The notes beneath the pieces are model-generated. The model searched no databases and was not told the origin of the DNA. It was given only the letters and a program-made list of their open reading frames with translations. 64,000 bases of DNA from Anaerolineae bacterium. Its GTDB lineage: Bacteria; Chloroflexota; Anaerolineae; Promineifilales; Promineifilaceae. The position numbers and the translations under genes were made by a program. Shown in pieces: positions 17,146 to 26,959 of the stretch (position 1 is its first letter; each line of letters opens with the position of its first letter). The stretch spans positions 124,001-188,000 of the forward strand of contig JAHDWK010000012.1 of the NCBI GenBank assembly GCA_023382655.1, given 5' to 3'.

Positions 17146-18612
17146 ATGGTTACGAATCTGCTCTACCTCATTCTGGGAATCCTGCTGCTCACCACCATTT
17201 ACGTGGTGGTGCGCACGATTCTGTTTCAGCGGGCACAAGGTGGGGTTGAGCCGATCGAAGGTGTCCCGGTCAATGCGGATGAAGTAGCGGCACATCTGGC
17301 CACGGCCGTGCGCTGCCAGACCGCCCCCCTGGATGACACCGGCACACCCGACCCGGAAGCCTTTCGGCAGTTACACCAGATGTTGGCCGAAACGTACCCC
17401 CTCGTTCACCAACAGTTGCAGCGTGAGGTCATCAATGGCTACAGCCTGCTGTATACCTGGCACGGCCGTCAGCCAGAACTGGAACCGGTCATGCTCATGG
17501 CCCACCAGGATGTAGTCTCGGCCGACCCGGAAGGGTGGACACATCCCCCCTTCGCCGGTGAAATCGCCGACGGTTTCATCTGGGGGCGGGGCACATTGGA
17601 CATTAAAAACCAGCTCATCAGCATCATGGAAGCGGCCGAGACCCTGCTGCGGCAGGGGTATCGCCCGGAGCGCACCATCCTCTTTGGGTTGGGGCACGAT
17701 GAAGAAACCGGCGGGACACATGGAGCCAAAATCATGGGTGAACGGCTCAAGGAGCGGGGTGTGTGGCTGGCGGGCATTGTGGATGAAGGCGGCGGCATCA
17801 GCGACGGACTGGCTGCCGGGGTGCGCGGCGCGGTGGCGCTGATCGGCGTCAGTGAAAAGGGCTACCTCACGGTGGAGTTTACCGTGCGCGGCCAGCCAGG
17901 GCACTCTTCCACACCGCCGCCGCAAACGGCGATTGGTATTCTGGCCCGTGCCCTGTCCCGGCTGGAGAGCCACCCCATGCCTACGCGAATGCGCCGGTTA
18001 CGGCCGTTGTATCATGGCATTGGTCGCGCGGCCCCGTTTTATTTGCAACTGGCCTTCGCCAACATCTGGCTCTTTGGCATCTTCCTGCGCCGTTGGCTGG
18101 TGCGGAACCCGGAAATGAATGCCAGTATGCGTACCACCACCGCCCTCACTATTATTCGCGGCGGCGTCGAGGACAACACTGTCCCGCCCGAAGCCTCAGC
18201 CATCGCCAACTTCCGCCTCCTGCCCGGCGACACCATCGCCGATGTCCTCTGGCACGCCAAAAAAGTGATCAATGATGATCGCGTACACATCACGCCGGTC
18301 GAAGGCAAATTCAACGAAGCCCTGCCCATCTCGCCCCACAAAGGGCCAGCTTACGCCAGCCTGAGTATGGTCATCCGGCAGGTATTCGACAACCCGCCGG
18401 TGGCCCCGTTTGTGATGTTAGGCGGTACCGATTGCCAGCATTTTGTACCCGTATGTGACCACATTTACCGATTTACCTCCCTGGTAATGGATGAAAGTTT
18501 TCGGGGACTGGAACATGGTATTGACGAACGTATCCCCATTGCGGGCATGGCCCGTATGGTCACGTTTTATGCCCAACTCATGCAGGTGTGGGGCACAAAA
18601 GAAATGGTCTAA
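17146..18612 (+). CDS. M20 family metallopeptidase (PM20D1-like carboxypeptidase)
   Basis: About 488 aa, anchored by an N-terminal helix (VTNLLYLILGILLLTTIYVV). The M20 zinc-binding pattern is clear: MAHQDVVSADPEGW with the first ligand histidine, GRGTLDIKNQ with the bridging aspartate, and GHDEETGG with the catalytic glutamate pair. A dimerisation domain follows (GYLTVEFTVRGQPGHSSTPP). The C-terminal ligand histidine is probably in GLEHGIDERI. The start is ATG 17146 after GTGGAG; GTG 17137 is an alternative. The family removes C-terminal or acyl-linked amino acids. It may supply arginine to the neighbouring deiminase pathway (inference). Confidence 0.9.
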   Translation: MVTNLLYLILGILLLTTIYVVVRTILFQRAQGGVEPIEGVPVNADEVAAHLATAVRCQTAPLDDTGTPDPEAFRQLHQMLAETYPLVHQQLQREVINGYSLLYTWHGRQPELEPVMLMAHQDVVSADPEGWTHPPFAGEIADGFIWGRGTLDIKNQLISIMEAAETLLRQGYRPERTILFGLGHDEETGGTHGAKIMGERLKERGVWLAGIVDEGGGISDGLAAGVRGAVALIGVSEKGYLTVEFTVRGQPGHSSTPPPQTAIGILARALSRLESHPMPTRMRRLRPLYHGIGRAAPFYLQLAFANIWLFGIFLRRWLVRNPEMNASMRTTTALTIIRGGVEDNTVPPEASAIANFRLLPGDTIADVLWHAKKVINDDRVHITPVEGKFNEALPISPHKGPAYASLSMVIRQVFDNPPVAPFVMLGGTDCQHFVPVCDHIYRFTSLVMDESFRGLEHGIDERIPIAGMARMVTFYAQLMQVWGTKEMV

Positions 18613-18620
18613 TCCCTCAA

Positions 18621-18652
18621 AACCTGACAGGTTTTAAAAACCTGTCAGGTCT
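18621..18652. repeat. Palindrome, GACCTGACAGG family
   Basis: AACCTGACAGGTTTT and AAAACCTGTCAGGTCT form a stem with a minimal loop between the M20 peptidase and carbamate kinase genes. It is almost identical to 11416-11449 and 55503-55536. Confidence 0.8.
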
Positions 18653-18669
18653 GAATAAAGGAGATTGAT

Positions 18670-19581
18670 ATGAGAATTGTAGTCGCTTTAGGTGGCAATG
18701 CCTTGTTAAAACGGGGCGAGCCAATGACGGCCGATGTGCAGCGCGCCAACATCAAAGTGGCGGCGCAAGCCCTCGCCCCCGTCGCCGAAAAACATCAACT
18801 GGTCTTGTCACATGGCAATGGGCCGCAGGTGGGTCTGCTGGCTTTGCAGGCCGCCGCCTACAAAGACGTCGAAGCCTACCCCCTGGACGTACTCGGCGCG
18901 CAAACCGAAGGCATGATTGGTTACATGATCGAACAGGAATTGGGCAATCTGCTGCCCTTTGAAGTGCCCTTTGCCACCATTTTGAGCATGGTAGAAGTAG
19001 ACCCCAATGACCCGGCATTCCAGAACCCCACCAAATTCGTCGGCCCCGTGTACGAAAAAGATGAGGCCGACAAACTGGTGGCCGAAAAAGGATGGGTGTT
19101 CAAGCAAGATGGCCATAAATGGCGGCGGGTGGTGCCTTCACCGCTGCCCAAACGCATTTTTGAAATGCGGCCGATCAAATGGCTGCTGGAACACCATACG
19201 GTCGTCATCTGCGGCGGCGGTGGCGGCATTCCCACTATGTATTTGCCCGACGAAACGCGCACGCTGGTGGGCGTGGAAGCGGTCATTGACAAAGACCTGG
19301 TCAGTGAACTGCTGGCGCGGGAACTGGACGCTGACTTGTTTGTGATGGCTACCGACGTGGATGGCGTCTACCTGGATTGGGGCCAGCCGACGCAACGAAA
19401 ACTGGCGCAAGTGACGGCCGTCGAACTGAAAGCCCAAAACTTCGCCGCCGGTTCCATGGGGCCAAAGGTCAGCGCCGCCATTCAATTCGTCGAAAACACC
19501 GGCAAACGTGCTGCCATTGGCGCTTTACAAGATATTGAGCAAATTGTAGAGGGTACGGCGGGTACCAATATTATCAAATAA
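18670..19581 (+). CDS. arcC: Carbamate kinase
   Basis: A 303-aa amino acid kinase-fold enzyme. The start [25 protein letters not shown] and the later [11 protein letters not shown] and [13 protein letters not shown] segments are diagnostic. It converts carbamoyl phosphate plus ADP into ATP, CO2 and ammonia, the energy-yielding last step of the arginine deiminase pathway. GGAG lies shortly before the ATG. Arginine deiminase follows after 76 bp, separated by a palindrome. The upstream partners (OTC and the carrier) are 4.6-7 kb away on the same strand. Length is typical for the family. Confidence 0.97.
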   Translation: MRIVVALGGNALLKRGEPMTADVQRANIKVAAQALAPVAEKHQLVLSHGNGPQVGLLALQAAAYKDVEAYPLDVLGAQTEGMIGYMIEQELGNLLPFEVPFATILSMVEVDPNDPAFQNPTKFVGPVYEKDEADKLVAEKGWVFKQDGHKWRRVVPSPLPKRIFEMRPIKWLLEHHTVVICGGGGGIPTMYLPDETRTLVGVEAVIDKDLVSELLARELDADLFVMATDVDGVYLDWGQPTQRKLAQVTAVELKAQNFAAGSMGPKVSAAIQFVENTGKRAAIGALQDIEQIVEGTAGTNIIK

Positions 19582-19587
19582 CAAACC

Positions 19588-19642
19588 GTTCGTAGTAGGC
19601 GATTCATCGCCTTCAAACGGCGATAAATCGCCTACTACAAAC
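19588..19642. repeat. Palindrome GTAGTAGGCGAT family
   Basis: CGTAGTAGGCGATTCATCGC and GGCGATAAATCGCCTACTAC face each other between arcC and arcA. A shorter relative is at 51444-51477. Confidence 0.8.
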
Positions 19643-19657
19643 AAGGAGAACAAAACC

Positions 19658-20893
19658 ATGAGCGAATTTGGAGTTCATTCAGAAGTAGGTAAGTTAAGAA
19701 AAGTGATTGTACATCGGCCAGGGCTGGAGATGCGTCGGCTGACGCCCAGCAACTGCCAGGAACTGCTGTTTGACGACGTCATCTGGACGCGCAAAGCCCG
19801 CCAAGACCACGACGCCTTTGTGGACTTGATGCGCGAAGAAGCCGGCGTCAAAGTGATGCGTGTGCATGAATTGTTGGAGGGTGTGGTGGCCGACCCGGAA
19901 GGCAAAGCCTACATCCTCGACCGCAAAATAACGGCGAATGAAGTGGGCGTGGGCGTGGTGCCGGAACTGCGGGCGTGGCTGGACAGCCTGGAACCCGTCA
20001 AACTGGTGGCACATCTGATTGGCGGCGTGACCATTGCCGAACTGCCCGGTGAATTAGGCGCTTTTGCCCAAAAAGCATGGAGTGGTGACGAATTTGTGGT
20101 CGCCCCACTGCCCAACCAGCTGTTTACCCGCGACAGTTCTTGCTGGATTTACGGCGGCGTTACGGTAAACCCCATGTTTTGGCCCGCCCGCCGCAAGGAG
20201 ACGCTGCACCTGACCGCCATTTACAAATATCACCCGGAATTCAAAGGCGGGGACTTCAAAATCTGGTGGGGCGACCCGGACGAGGATCACGGCAACGCCA
20301 CCATTGAAGGCGGCGACGTGATGCCGGTGGGCAATGGCGTGGTGCTGGTGGGCATGGGCGAGCGGACAACGTATCAGGCGGTGGGGCAAGTGGCGCAGGT
20401 GTTGTTCAAACATGGCGCGGCTACCCGCGTCATTGCCGCCAAGATGCCACGTGACCGGGCCAGTATGCACCTGGACACTATCTTCACCTTCTGCGACCGT
20501 GACCTGGTGACCATCTACGAACCGGCCGTCAACAGCATCCAACCCATCAGCTATCGGCCCGGTAACAAAGAGGGGACAATGGATGTAACCGTTGAAGAAA
20601 AAGGGTGGTTGGTGGTGGTGCAAGAAGCGTTAGGGCTGAAAAAACTGCGGGTGGTGCCTACGGGTGGCGATGCGTTTGAGCAGGAACGGGAGCAGTGGGA
20701 CGACGGTAATAATGTCGTGGCGCTGCAACCCGGCGTGGTAGTGGCCTATGACCGCAATGAGTGGACCAATGCCCGGCTGCGCAAAGCGGGCATTACGGTG
20801 CTGACGATTCCTGGTTCGGAACTGGGGCGCGGGCGCGGCGGCGGCCATTGTATGACCTGCCCTGTGCTGCGTGATCCGGTCGAGTACGCATAA
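19658..20893 (+). CDS. arcA: Arginine deiminase
   Basis: A 411-aa member of the guanidino-group-modifying superfamily. It opens with [18 protein letters not shown] and has [22 protein letters not shown] and [13 protein letters not shown] (catalytic histidine and aspartate). It ends with [14 protein letters not shown], in which C398 corresponds to the nucleophilic cysteine of characterised enzymes. It hydrolyses arginine to citrulline and ammonia, the first step of the pathway completed by OTC and carbamate kinase. AAGGAG lies 8 nt before the ATG. All key residues that can be checked by eye are present. Confidence 0.97.
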   Translation: MSEFGVHSEVGKLRKVIVHRPGLEMRRLTPSNCQELLFDDVIWTRKARQDHDAFVDLMREEAGVKVMRVHELLEGVVADPEGKAYILDRKITANEVGVGVVPELRAWLDSLEPVKLVAHLIGGVTIAELPGELGAFAQKAWSGDEFVVAPLPNQLFTRDSSCWIYGGVTVNPMFWPARRKETLHLTAIYKYHPEFKGGDFKIWWGDPDEDHGNATIEGGDVMPVGNGVVLVGMGERTTYQAVGQVAQVLFKHGAATRVIAAKMPRDRASMHLDTIFTFCDRDLVTIYEPAVNSIQPISYRPGNKEGTMDVTVEEKGWLVVVQEALGLKKLRVVPTGGDAFEQEREQWDDGNNVVALQPGVVVAYDRNEWTNARLRKAGITVLTIPGSELGRGRGGGHCMTCPVLRDPVEYA

Positions 20894-20900
20894 TTTATCC

Positions 20901-20962
20901 AACCTTATTCCACGCTCCGCGTGGAATAAGGTGTCAGGCGTTCCACGCAGAGCGTGGGAACG
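20901..20962. repeat. Double palindrome TTCCACGC-GCGTGGAA
   Basis: Two hairpins lie in tandem: TTCCACGCTCCGCGTGGAA, then TTCCACGCAGAGCGTGGGAA, separated by about 17 bp. They fill the gap between arcA and the PPK2 gene. Confidence 0.75.
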
Positions 20963-20978
20963 AGTATGGGAGGAAGAA

Positions 20979-21866
20979 ATGGCTAAAGAAAAGGGCAAAG
21001 ACAAAAAGGGCAAAAAGGGCAAAAAAGAGAGGGCAAAGCAGGATAAGGAAACGGTGTTGGCCCAGGTTTCCACCCCAACCGGCGAAACGTCGTCTACTAT
21101 GAGCCGCAAGGAGTTCGAAAAGGAAATGGAGAAACTCCAGGCCGAGCTGGTCAAAATGCAGGAATGGGTAAAAATCAGCGGGGCCAAAATCTGCATCCTG
21201 TTTGAAGGGCGTGATACGGCCGGGAAGGGGGGCGTCATTAAACGCATCACCGAACGCACCAGCCCGCGCGTCTTTAAGGTGGTGGCGCTTCCCGCGCCGA
21301 CAGAGCGGGAAAAGTCGCAGATGTATTTCCAACGCTACATGCCTCATTTGCCCGCTGCCGGTGAGGTGGTGATCTTTGACCGCAGTTGGTACAACCGGGC
21401 AGGTGTGGAGCGGGTAATGGGTTTTGCCACGCCGGAACAAGTAGACTATTTCCTGAAATATGCCGCCCCGGTTGAACGGGCCATCATCAATTCCGGGACC
21501 ATCCTGATTAAGTATTGGCTGGAAGTGAGTATGGAAAACCAGTCCCTACGGCTAAAAGCGCGTGATGAAGATATGCGCAAAATCTGGAAGCTCACCCCCA
21601 TGGACTTGAAAAGTTACAGCCATTGGTATGACTACTCCCGGGCGCGTGACGCCATGTTTGCGGCTACCGATACGGATGACTGTCCCTGGTATGTGGTAGA
21701 TGGCAACAACAAGCGCCGGGCGCGCCTGAACTGCATTTCGCACCTGCTCAGTGTGGTGCCGTATGAAGAAGTGCCGCGCGAACCGGTGAAGTTCCCCAAA
21801 CGCCAGGCCAAAGGCGACTACGTTGAACCAGACCATCCGTTTCGGTATGTGCCCTCTGTGTATTGA
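20979..21866 (+). CDS. ppk2: Polyphosphate kinase 2 (PPK2) family protein
   Basis: A 295-aa kinase with a lysine-rich N-terminal tail (KGKDKKGKKGKK). The P-loop CILFEGRDTAGKGGVIKRIT, the lid-type arginines in ERTSPRVFKVVALPAPTERE and the Walker B-like VIFDRSWYNRAGVE are all PPK2 hallmarks. The enzyme transfers phosphate between polyphosphate and nucleoside diphosphates. The start at ATG 20979 follows GGGAGGAAG; the longer frame from 20871 crosses a palindrome. It is located right after arginine deiminase, so it could link arginine-derived ATP with polyphosphate storage (inference). Whether it uses GDP/ADP or AMP cannot be read reliably. Confidence 0.93.
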   Translation: MAKEKGKDKKGKKGKKERAKQDKETVLAQVSTPTGETSSTMSRKEFEKEMEKLQAELVKMQEWVKISGAKICILFEGRDTAGKGGVIKRITERTSPRVFKVVALPAPTEREKSQMYFQRYMPHLPAAGEVVIFDRSWYNRAGVERVMGFATPEQVDYFLKYAAPVERAIINSGTILIKYWLEVSMENQSLRLKARDEDMRKIWKLTPMDLKSYSHWYDYSRARDAMFAATDTDDCPWYVVDGNNKRRARLNCISHLLSVVPYEEVPREPVKFPKRQAKGDYVEPDHPFRYVPSVY

Positions 21867-21869
21867 GAG

Positions 21870-21932
21870 AGGTAATCGGTTATCGGTAAACGGTAATCGG
21901 TTGTCGGTAGTCCGATTACCGATTACCAGATT
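21870..21932. repeat. Intergenic hairpin of CGGTAATCGG words
   Basis: GGTAATCGGTTATCGGTAAA words face CCGATTACCGATTACCAG just before the second ZIP gene. It is a variant of the CCGTAAT-word elements. Confidence 0.7.
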
Positions 21933-21941
21933 GAGTCGCTT

Positions 21942-22658
21942 ATGTTTGCAGCGATCTGGTGGGGCGGATTAGCGGCGGCTTCTTTGCTGGTGGGGTATCT
22001 GCTGGCGAATCGGGGTCTTTCCAACCGCACGATTGGCATGATCATGGGTATTGGCGCCGGGGCGTTGCTCAGCGCCATTGCCTACGAACTGGTGCCGGAG
22101 TCGGTGCTGGTAGGCCGGGGAATGGCGCTGGCTTTTACGCTGGGCGCATTCGCTTTTTTCGTGGGCGATTGGTTGGTAGACCACCGAGGCGGCGCGGACC
22201 GGAAGGATATTACCGGCGAACAAACGGGATCAGGCGCGGCCATTTTTATCGGTACGCTGCTGGATAACGTGCCGGAATCGCTCATTTTAGGCATTGGGCT
22301 GGCGCTGGGTGGGGCGGTGAATGTGGCGTTTATCACGGCCGTATTCATCTCCAACCTGCCCGAAGGCGTCGCCGGCACCCTCAATCTGGAAGCAGCCGGC
22401 TACACCCGCCAGCGTGTTTTCTGGATGTGGTCACTGCTCGTCCTGATTTCGGCCGCTTCGGCCGGCGTGGGCTATCTGCTTATCCACCGGAGACCGGAAC
22501 TGGATGGACTGTATGCCCAGGCTTTTGCCGCCGGGGCTATGCTCACCATGCTGGCCGATGCCATGATGCCGGAAGCATTTGAACACGGCGGCAAACTGGT
22601 AGGGCTTTTTACGGTGATGGGATTCCTGCTGGCTGCCATGTTGTCTGTGATCGGATAA
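21942..22658 (+). CDS. ZIP-like metal transporter (second paralog)
   Basis: A 238-aa membrane protein paralogous to that at 16387-17127. Shared signatures are GTLLDNVPESLILGIGL, FISNLPEGVAGT and DAMMPEAFEHGG at the same relative positions. About eight helices are predicted by eye. Helix 5 keeps the canonical NLPEG, whereas the first paralog has NIPQG, so the two copies may differ in substrate or direction. A P-type cation ATPase starts 57 bp downstream on the same strand, which suggests a cation-homeostasis unit. Confidence 0.8.
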   Translation: MFAAIWWGGLAAASLLVGYLLANRGLSNRTIGMIMGIGAGALLSAIAYELVPESVLVGRGMALAFTLGAFAFFVGDWLVDHRGGADRKDITGEQTGSGAAIFIGTLLDNVPESLILGIGLALGGAVNVAFITAVFISNLPEGVAGTLNLEAAGYTRQRVFWMWSLLVLISAASAGVGYLLIHRRPELDGLYAQAFAAGAMLTMLADAMMPEAFEHGGKLVGLFTVMGFLLAAMLSVIG

Positions 22659-22714
22659 CGGTGCGCCGCATAAATTTCGTAGCACTTTCACAATTTTTAG
22701 AGGAGAAAATAATT

Positions 22715-25549
22715 ATGACAGCATCAACTGATAGTCAGCCTAAGTGGTATAGTCTGACGCCGGAGGCAGTGGCCCAACAACTGAAAGTAGACCCGGCAAA
22801 AGGGCTGAGCGCAGCCGAGGTGCAGCAGCGCTTACAGCAATATGGCCCAAATAAACTGGCTGCCAAGAAAAAGGAGCCAGGTTGGCAAGCCTTCCTGCGC
22901 CAGTACCAGGACTTTATGCAAATTTTGCTGGTAGGCGCGGCCATCGTTAACCAGCTTGTCGTCGCGGAGTGGGGCACCACCCTGGTCTTGCTGGCCCTAA
23001 CGGTCTTTAACGCCGTCCTGGGCCTTAGCCAGGAATCCAAAGCGGAAGCCAGTCTGGCGGCGCTGGAGCAGATGATGAAGAGCATTGCTCGTGTGCGCCG
23101 CGATGGCCAAGCCATCGAAATTGACGCGGAAGAGCTGGTGCCGGGGGACATCGTGCTGATGGAGGCGGGCAATCGGGTACCGGCCGACGGCCGTTTATTC
23201 GTTACCGCCACGGTGGAGATTGAAGAGGCGGCGCTGACGGGTGAAAGTGTGGCTTCGTCCAAAGATGTGGAGACGATTGACAAAGCCGAAGTGCCTTTGG
23301 GCGACCGCCACAATATGGCCTTCATGAACACCTCCGTCACCCGTGGTCGTGGCGAAATGATCGTCACCACCACCGGCATGGGTACGGAGATGGGGCATAT
23401 TGCCGAATTATTGAACAAAACCGAAGCCGAAAAAACCCCTTTGCAGAAGCAGCTCGACCGGCTGGTGGTCGTCATCGCCGCTATCGCTGGCATCGCTTTC
23501 ATCCTGATGGTCATTTTGGGCTTGCAACAGGGGCAGGAATTTGATGTCATCTTCCTGGCCGGCATCGCCCTGGCTATCTCGGCTATTCCCACCGGTATGC
23601 CTGCCGTCATCACCACGCTCTACTCCATGGGCACCCGCGTTCTGGCTGAGCAGGGGGCTATCGTCAAACGGCTGCCCTCGGTGGAGACGCTGGGTTCCGT
23701 CTCCGCCATCTGCTCGGACAAGACCGGCACGCTGACGCTGAATAAGATGACGGCCGTTGAATTTTCCATCCCCGGCCAAAACCGCTACCGCGTCACCGGC
23801 GAAGGTTACGGCACAGTGGGTGAATTGCAACTGACTCGCGGTCTGACGGCCGGACAGCCCTGGCAAAAAGGAGGCGCGGCCTACAGCACCGAAGGGCAGA
23901 TCAAGAGCGCCGGCGGCGCCAAAATTGACCTGGATCAAATCATGCTGCCCATGGCTCTGTGCGCCGATGCCCGCCTGGATGGCGAAGCGCTGATTGGCGA
24001 CCCCACCGAAGGCGCGCTAATTGTCCTGGCGGAGAAGGGCGGTATTCACGTAGACAGCGCCCGCGAAATGTACCCCCGCGTAGCTGAACTACCTTTCGAT
24101 TCCGACTATAAATTCATGGCCACCTTCCACAACATGACCGACGAACAGGGCAAACCGGTGGTGCGCTGTTTTGTGAAGGGGGCGCCCGACGTGTTGATCA
24201 ACCGGGGCGGCTATTTCTGGATGCCCGATGGGTCAACGGCCGTATCCATCACCGACGAGAACCGGGGGTTGGCGCTCAAAGAGAATGACCGCATGGCCGC
24301 TGCTGGCGAGCGCGTCATGGTGGTAGCCCGCCGTGACTTCGACCCCGCCACCTTTGATCCCAAAGCCAAATTGATTGACCTGGTCAATGACCTGACGCTA
24401 ATGGCCATGGTGGGCATCGTGGATCCGCCGCGTGCTGAAGCCCGCGACGCCATCGCCAAGTGCCATAGCGCCGGCATTCAGGTACGCATGATCACCGGCG
24501 ACCATGCCGTGACGGCCGCGGCCATCGGCCACGAGTTGGGCATTGAAGGCCGGGCGCTGACCGGCGCGGAATTTGCGGCCATTCCCGATGATCAGTTGAA
24601 GCAGCAATTGGATGAAATCGGCGTCGTGGCGCGGGTTGCGCCAGAGGACAAGATTCGGCTGGTGACGCTCTTGCAAGAGAAGCAAAACATCGTGGCCATG
24701 ACCGGCGACGGCGTGAACGATGCGCCCGCGTTGAAGAAGGCAGACATCGGCGTGGCCATGGGTATCACGGGCACGGAAGTGAGCAAGGGGGCGGCGGTGA
24801 TGATCCTGACGGACGATAACTTTGCTACGATTGTGAAGGCGGTGGAATACGGCCGTGCCATCTACGACAATCTGGCCAAATACATTCGCTTCCAGATTAC
24901 GGCACTGGTCGCTTTTATCGCCTGTTATCTAGGTGCAGCCTTCTTCTTCATTCTGGGTGGTGTTCCGTTCCAGACGTTGGTGGTGTTGTACATCAACTTC
25001 CTGGTGCAGGTACCCATCGCCCTTGCCCTGGGTTTTGATAAGCCGCTGCCCGGCCTGATGGACCGTAAACCTCGCCCCCTCAGCCAGCCGGTACTATCAC
25101 GCGCCCAATGGATGCGCCTGATCATCATCGGCCTGCTGGTTGCTTTTGGCACCCTGTACCTGGAGCAGGCGCACGAACAGACCAACTTCGCCCTGGCCGC
25201 TACCATCGGGTTTGTTGTCTTCTCCCTGTTCAATATCACCATTGGCATCAACTCCCGTTCGGAGACAGAAACGGTGTTCCAGATGAGTACCGTATCTGAT
25301 CGGCGGCAGTTGATGCTGTATGGGATGGCGCTGCTGCTAACCTGGTTGGCAACTGAGGTCGGCGTTATACAGCGCGTCTTGGGGTTAATCCCGCTGAACC
25401 TCGACCAATGGCTGTTGTGCATTGGCTTCGCCATTGCGCTGACGCTGGTGTATGAGGTGATGAAGTTCATTCTACGCCGGAGCAGGGGCAGCAGCCATGA
25501 ACCGGCGAACAGCAGCGCATCAACAGTGGTCCCGCCTGCTCATTCATAA
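22715..25549 (+). CDS. P-type cation-transporting ATPase (P2-like)
   Basis: A 944-aa pump with the full P-type order. An N-terminal cation_ATPase_N region (WYSLTPEAVAQQLKVDPAKG) comes first, followed by the TGES actuator loop. The phosphorylation site SDKTGTLT has its aspartate at residue 335, and the TGDGVNDAPALKKADIGVAMG hinge and C-terminal helices follow. The start is ATG 22715 behind GAGGAG. Oddities: helix 4 has IPTGMPAVIT where Ca/Na pumps have PEGLP, and helix 6 has NFLVQVPIALALG where the calcium-binding NxxTDGxPA motif would be. Classical ion-binding acidic residues are therefore missing. The transported ion is uncertain; H+ or another monovalent cation is possible. Confidence 0.92.
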   Translation: MTASTDSQPKWYSLTPEAVAQQLKVDPAKGLSAAEVQQRLQQYGPNKLAAKKKEPGWQAFLRQYQDFMQILLVGAAIVNQLVVAEWGTTLVLLALTVFNAVLGLSQESKAEASLAALEQMMKSIARVRRDGQAIEIDAEELVPGDIVLMEAGNRVPADGRLFVTATVEIEEAALTGESVASSKDVETIDKAEVPLGDRHNMAFMNTSVTRGRGEMIVTTTGMGTEMGHIAELLNKTEAEKTPLQKQLDRLVVVIAAIAGIAFILMVILGLQQGQEFDVIFLAGIALAISAIPTGMPAVITTLYSMGTRVLAEQGAIVKRLPSVETLGSVSAICSDKTGTLTLNKMTAVEFSIPGQNRYRVTGEGYGTVGELQLTRGLTAGQPWQKGGAAYSTEGQIKSAGGAKIDLDQIMLPMALCADARLDGEALIGDPTEGALIVLAEKGGIHVDSAREMYPRVAELPFDSDYKFMATFHNMTDEQGKPVVRCFVKGAPDVLINRGGYFWMPDGSTAVSITDENRGLALKENDRMAAAGERVMVVARRDFDPATFDPKAKLIDLVNDLTLMAMVGIVDPPRAEARDAIAKCHSAGIQVRMITGDHAVTAAAIGHELGIEGRALTGAEFAAIPDDQLKQQLDEIGVVARVAPEDKIRLVTLLQEKQNIVAMTGDGVNDAPALKKADIGVAMGITGTEVSKGAAVMILTDDNFATIVKAVEYGRAIYDNLAKYIRFQITALVAFIACYLGAAFFFILGGVPFQTLVVLYINFLVQVPIALALGFDKPLPGLMDRKPRPLSQPVLSRAQWMRLIIIGLLVAFGTLYLEQAHEQTNFALAATIGFVVFSLFNITIGINSRSETETVFQMSTVSDRRQLMLYGMALLLTWLATEVGVIQRVLGLIPLNLDQWLLCIGFAIALTLVYEVMKFILRRSRGSSHEPANSSASTVVPPAHS

Positions 25550-25579
25550 TCAGTAGATCAAAACGAATCACGAGTTTGG

Positions 25580-25628
25580 TCTACGGTGATTTTGTAAATC
25601 GCCAGGACGATTTACAAAATCACCCTAC
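25580..25628. repeat. Palindrome GGTGATTTTGTAAATCG
   Basis: CTACGGTGATTTTGTAAATC and GATTTACAAAATCACCCTAC form a near-perfect stem of about 20 bp in the gap before the AI-2E gene. It is related in composition to the element at 12961-12992. Confidence 0.8.
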
Positions 25629-25667
25629 ATTTTCAGAGGAGAGTACCAACTCATCACAGGAATACCT

Positions 25668-26789
25668 ATGAGCGAACCCATGATACGGCCCATGAATCTG
25701 CTGTTAGCCGGTGCCTGCCTGTTTATTATTATGTTTGGCATCAAGGCTACGGCCGTGATCATCAACCCCATTCTGCTGGCGGTGATTATCACCATTGCCG
25801 TGCTGCCTATGCCTAACAGGCTGCGGCAGCGCGGGATGTCTGGTCGGTTGGCGCTTTTGCTAACAATCCTGGCGGTAGTGGGTGTTATGCTGACGGTGAT
25901 CTTGTTGTTTGTTGGTGGTCTTCATCGGCTGTCGGTGAAGATTCCAACTTATGCTGACGATATAGCCGCTCGTTCTGCTGAATTTGCCGCCTGGTTTGAA
26001 GAGACAACCACGACCTCCGCGCCCGTTGATTCGCAGCAGGTTAGCAGCGTAATGACGGCAGTTATTGGGGCTATCGGCGGCATTGTCGTCCAGGTCTTTA
26101 TGACCCTGCTCATCTTTATTTTTATGATCAGCGCGGCCATCACCGGAAGACCACAAAAAGAGGTGGTGTTGGCTACGGCCGAACCTGTGGTTAACCGCGT
26201 GAATGATTTCACCCGCGACGTGCGCCAATATCTCACGGTGACAACTGTCATTAATATGCTGGTTGGTTTGGGCGACGCCATTTTTTTGCTCATTATGGGG
26301 GTAGACTTCGCCATCTTATGGGGCGTTTTGGCCTGGTTATTGGGCTATATTCCTACCATTGGCTTCTGGCTGGCCCTCATTCCACCCACCATCTTGGCCT
26401 GGGCAGAACATGGCGTAACCACCGCGCTGATTGTGTTTGCTGGTTTTGTACTCATTAATGGGTCGGTGCAAAACTTTATCCAACCCAAGATGATGGGCGA
26501 CAATTTGCACATCTCACCAGTCATCGTTTTTCTGTCGCTGTTTATTTGGGGCTGGCTGCTGGGCGGCATTGGCGCCATTCTGGCGGTACCACTGACCCTG
26601 CTCATCCTGGCTCTGCTAGAAAGTTTTGAGGGGACACGGGGCATGGTGATGTTGGTACGGCCGTCAACCGGCAGCGCCTCAGAAGCAGACGAAGCCGAAA
26701 AACAGAAAGCCAGACAGTTGCTTGGCAATTGGTGGGAACGAGGCAAATCCATGATCAATCCCAAGTCATACAGAGCAGACGAAGAATGA
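25668..26789 (+). CDS. AI-2E family transporter
   Basis: A 373-aa membrane protein of the UPF0118/AI-2E (PerM-like) family. Helices are clustered at the N-terminus (residues 8-85). A central soluble part follows, then helices with LWGVLAWLLGYIPTIGFWLALIPPTILAW and NGSVQNFIQPKMMGDNLHISP, the most conserved stretch of the family, and a last helix pair. Members export signalling molecules or act as Na+/H+ antiporters. The neighbouring P-type ATPase makes an ion-exchange role as likely as signal export. Length is typical for the family. The C-terminal tail is charged and cytoplasmic. Confidence 0.88.
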   Translation: MSEPMIRPMNLLLAGACLFIIMFGIKATAVIINPILLAVIITIAVLPMPNRLRQRGMSGRLALLLTILAVVGVMLTVILLFVGGLHRLSVKIPTYADDIAARSAEFAAWFEETTTTSAPVDSQQVSSVMTAVIGAIGGIVVQVFMTLLIFIFMISAAITGRPQKEVVLATAEPVVNRVNDFTRDVRQYLTVTTVINMLVGLGDAIFLLIMGVDFAILWGVLAWLLGYIPTIGFWLALIPPTILAWAEHGVTTALIVFAGFVLINGSVQNFIQPKMMGDNLHISPVIVFLSLFIWGWLLGGIGAILAVPLTLLILALLESFEGTRGMVMLVRPSTGSASEADEAEKQKARQLLGNWWERGKSMINPKSYRADEE

Positions 26790-26959
26790 TGTAAACGATA
26801 ACCATAACAAGTGAAGAGCGTTTGTGGATGAAAACAAGAAATCAACAGGCGCTTACTATCCAAAGGAGGGCCGTATTCAAGCCCAACTAACCGAATAACA
26901 GACTCCACCTGGTAAAATCACAAAACCACTGAAGATGACAAAGTTTGTTGGAGAAAAAT

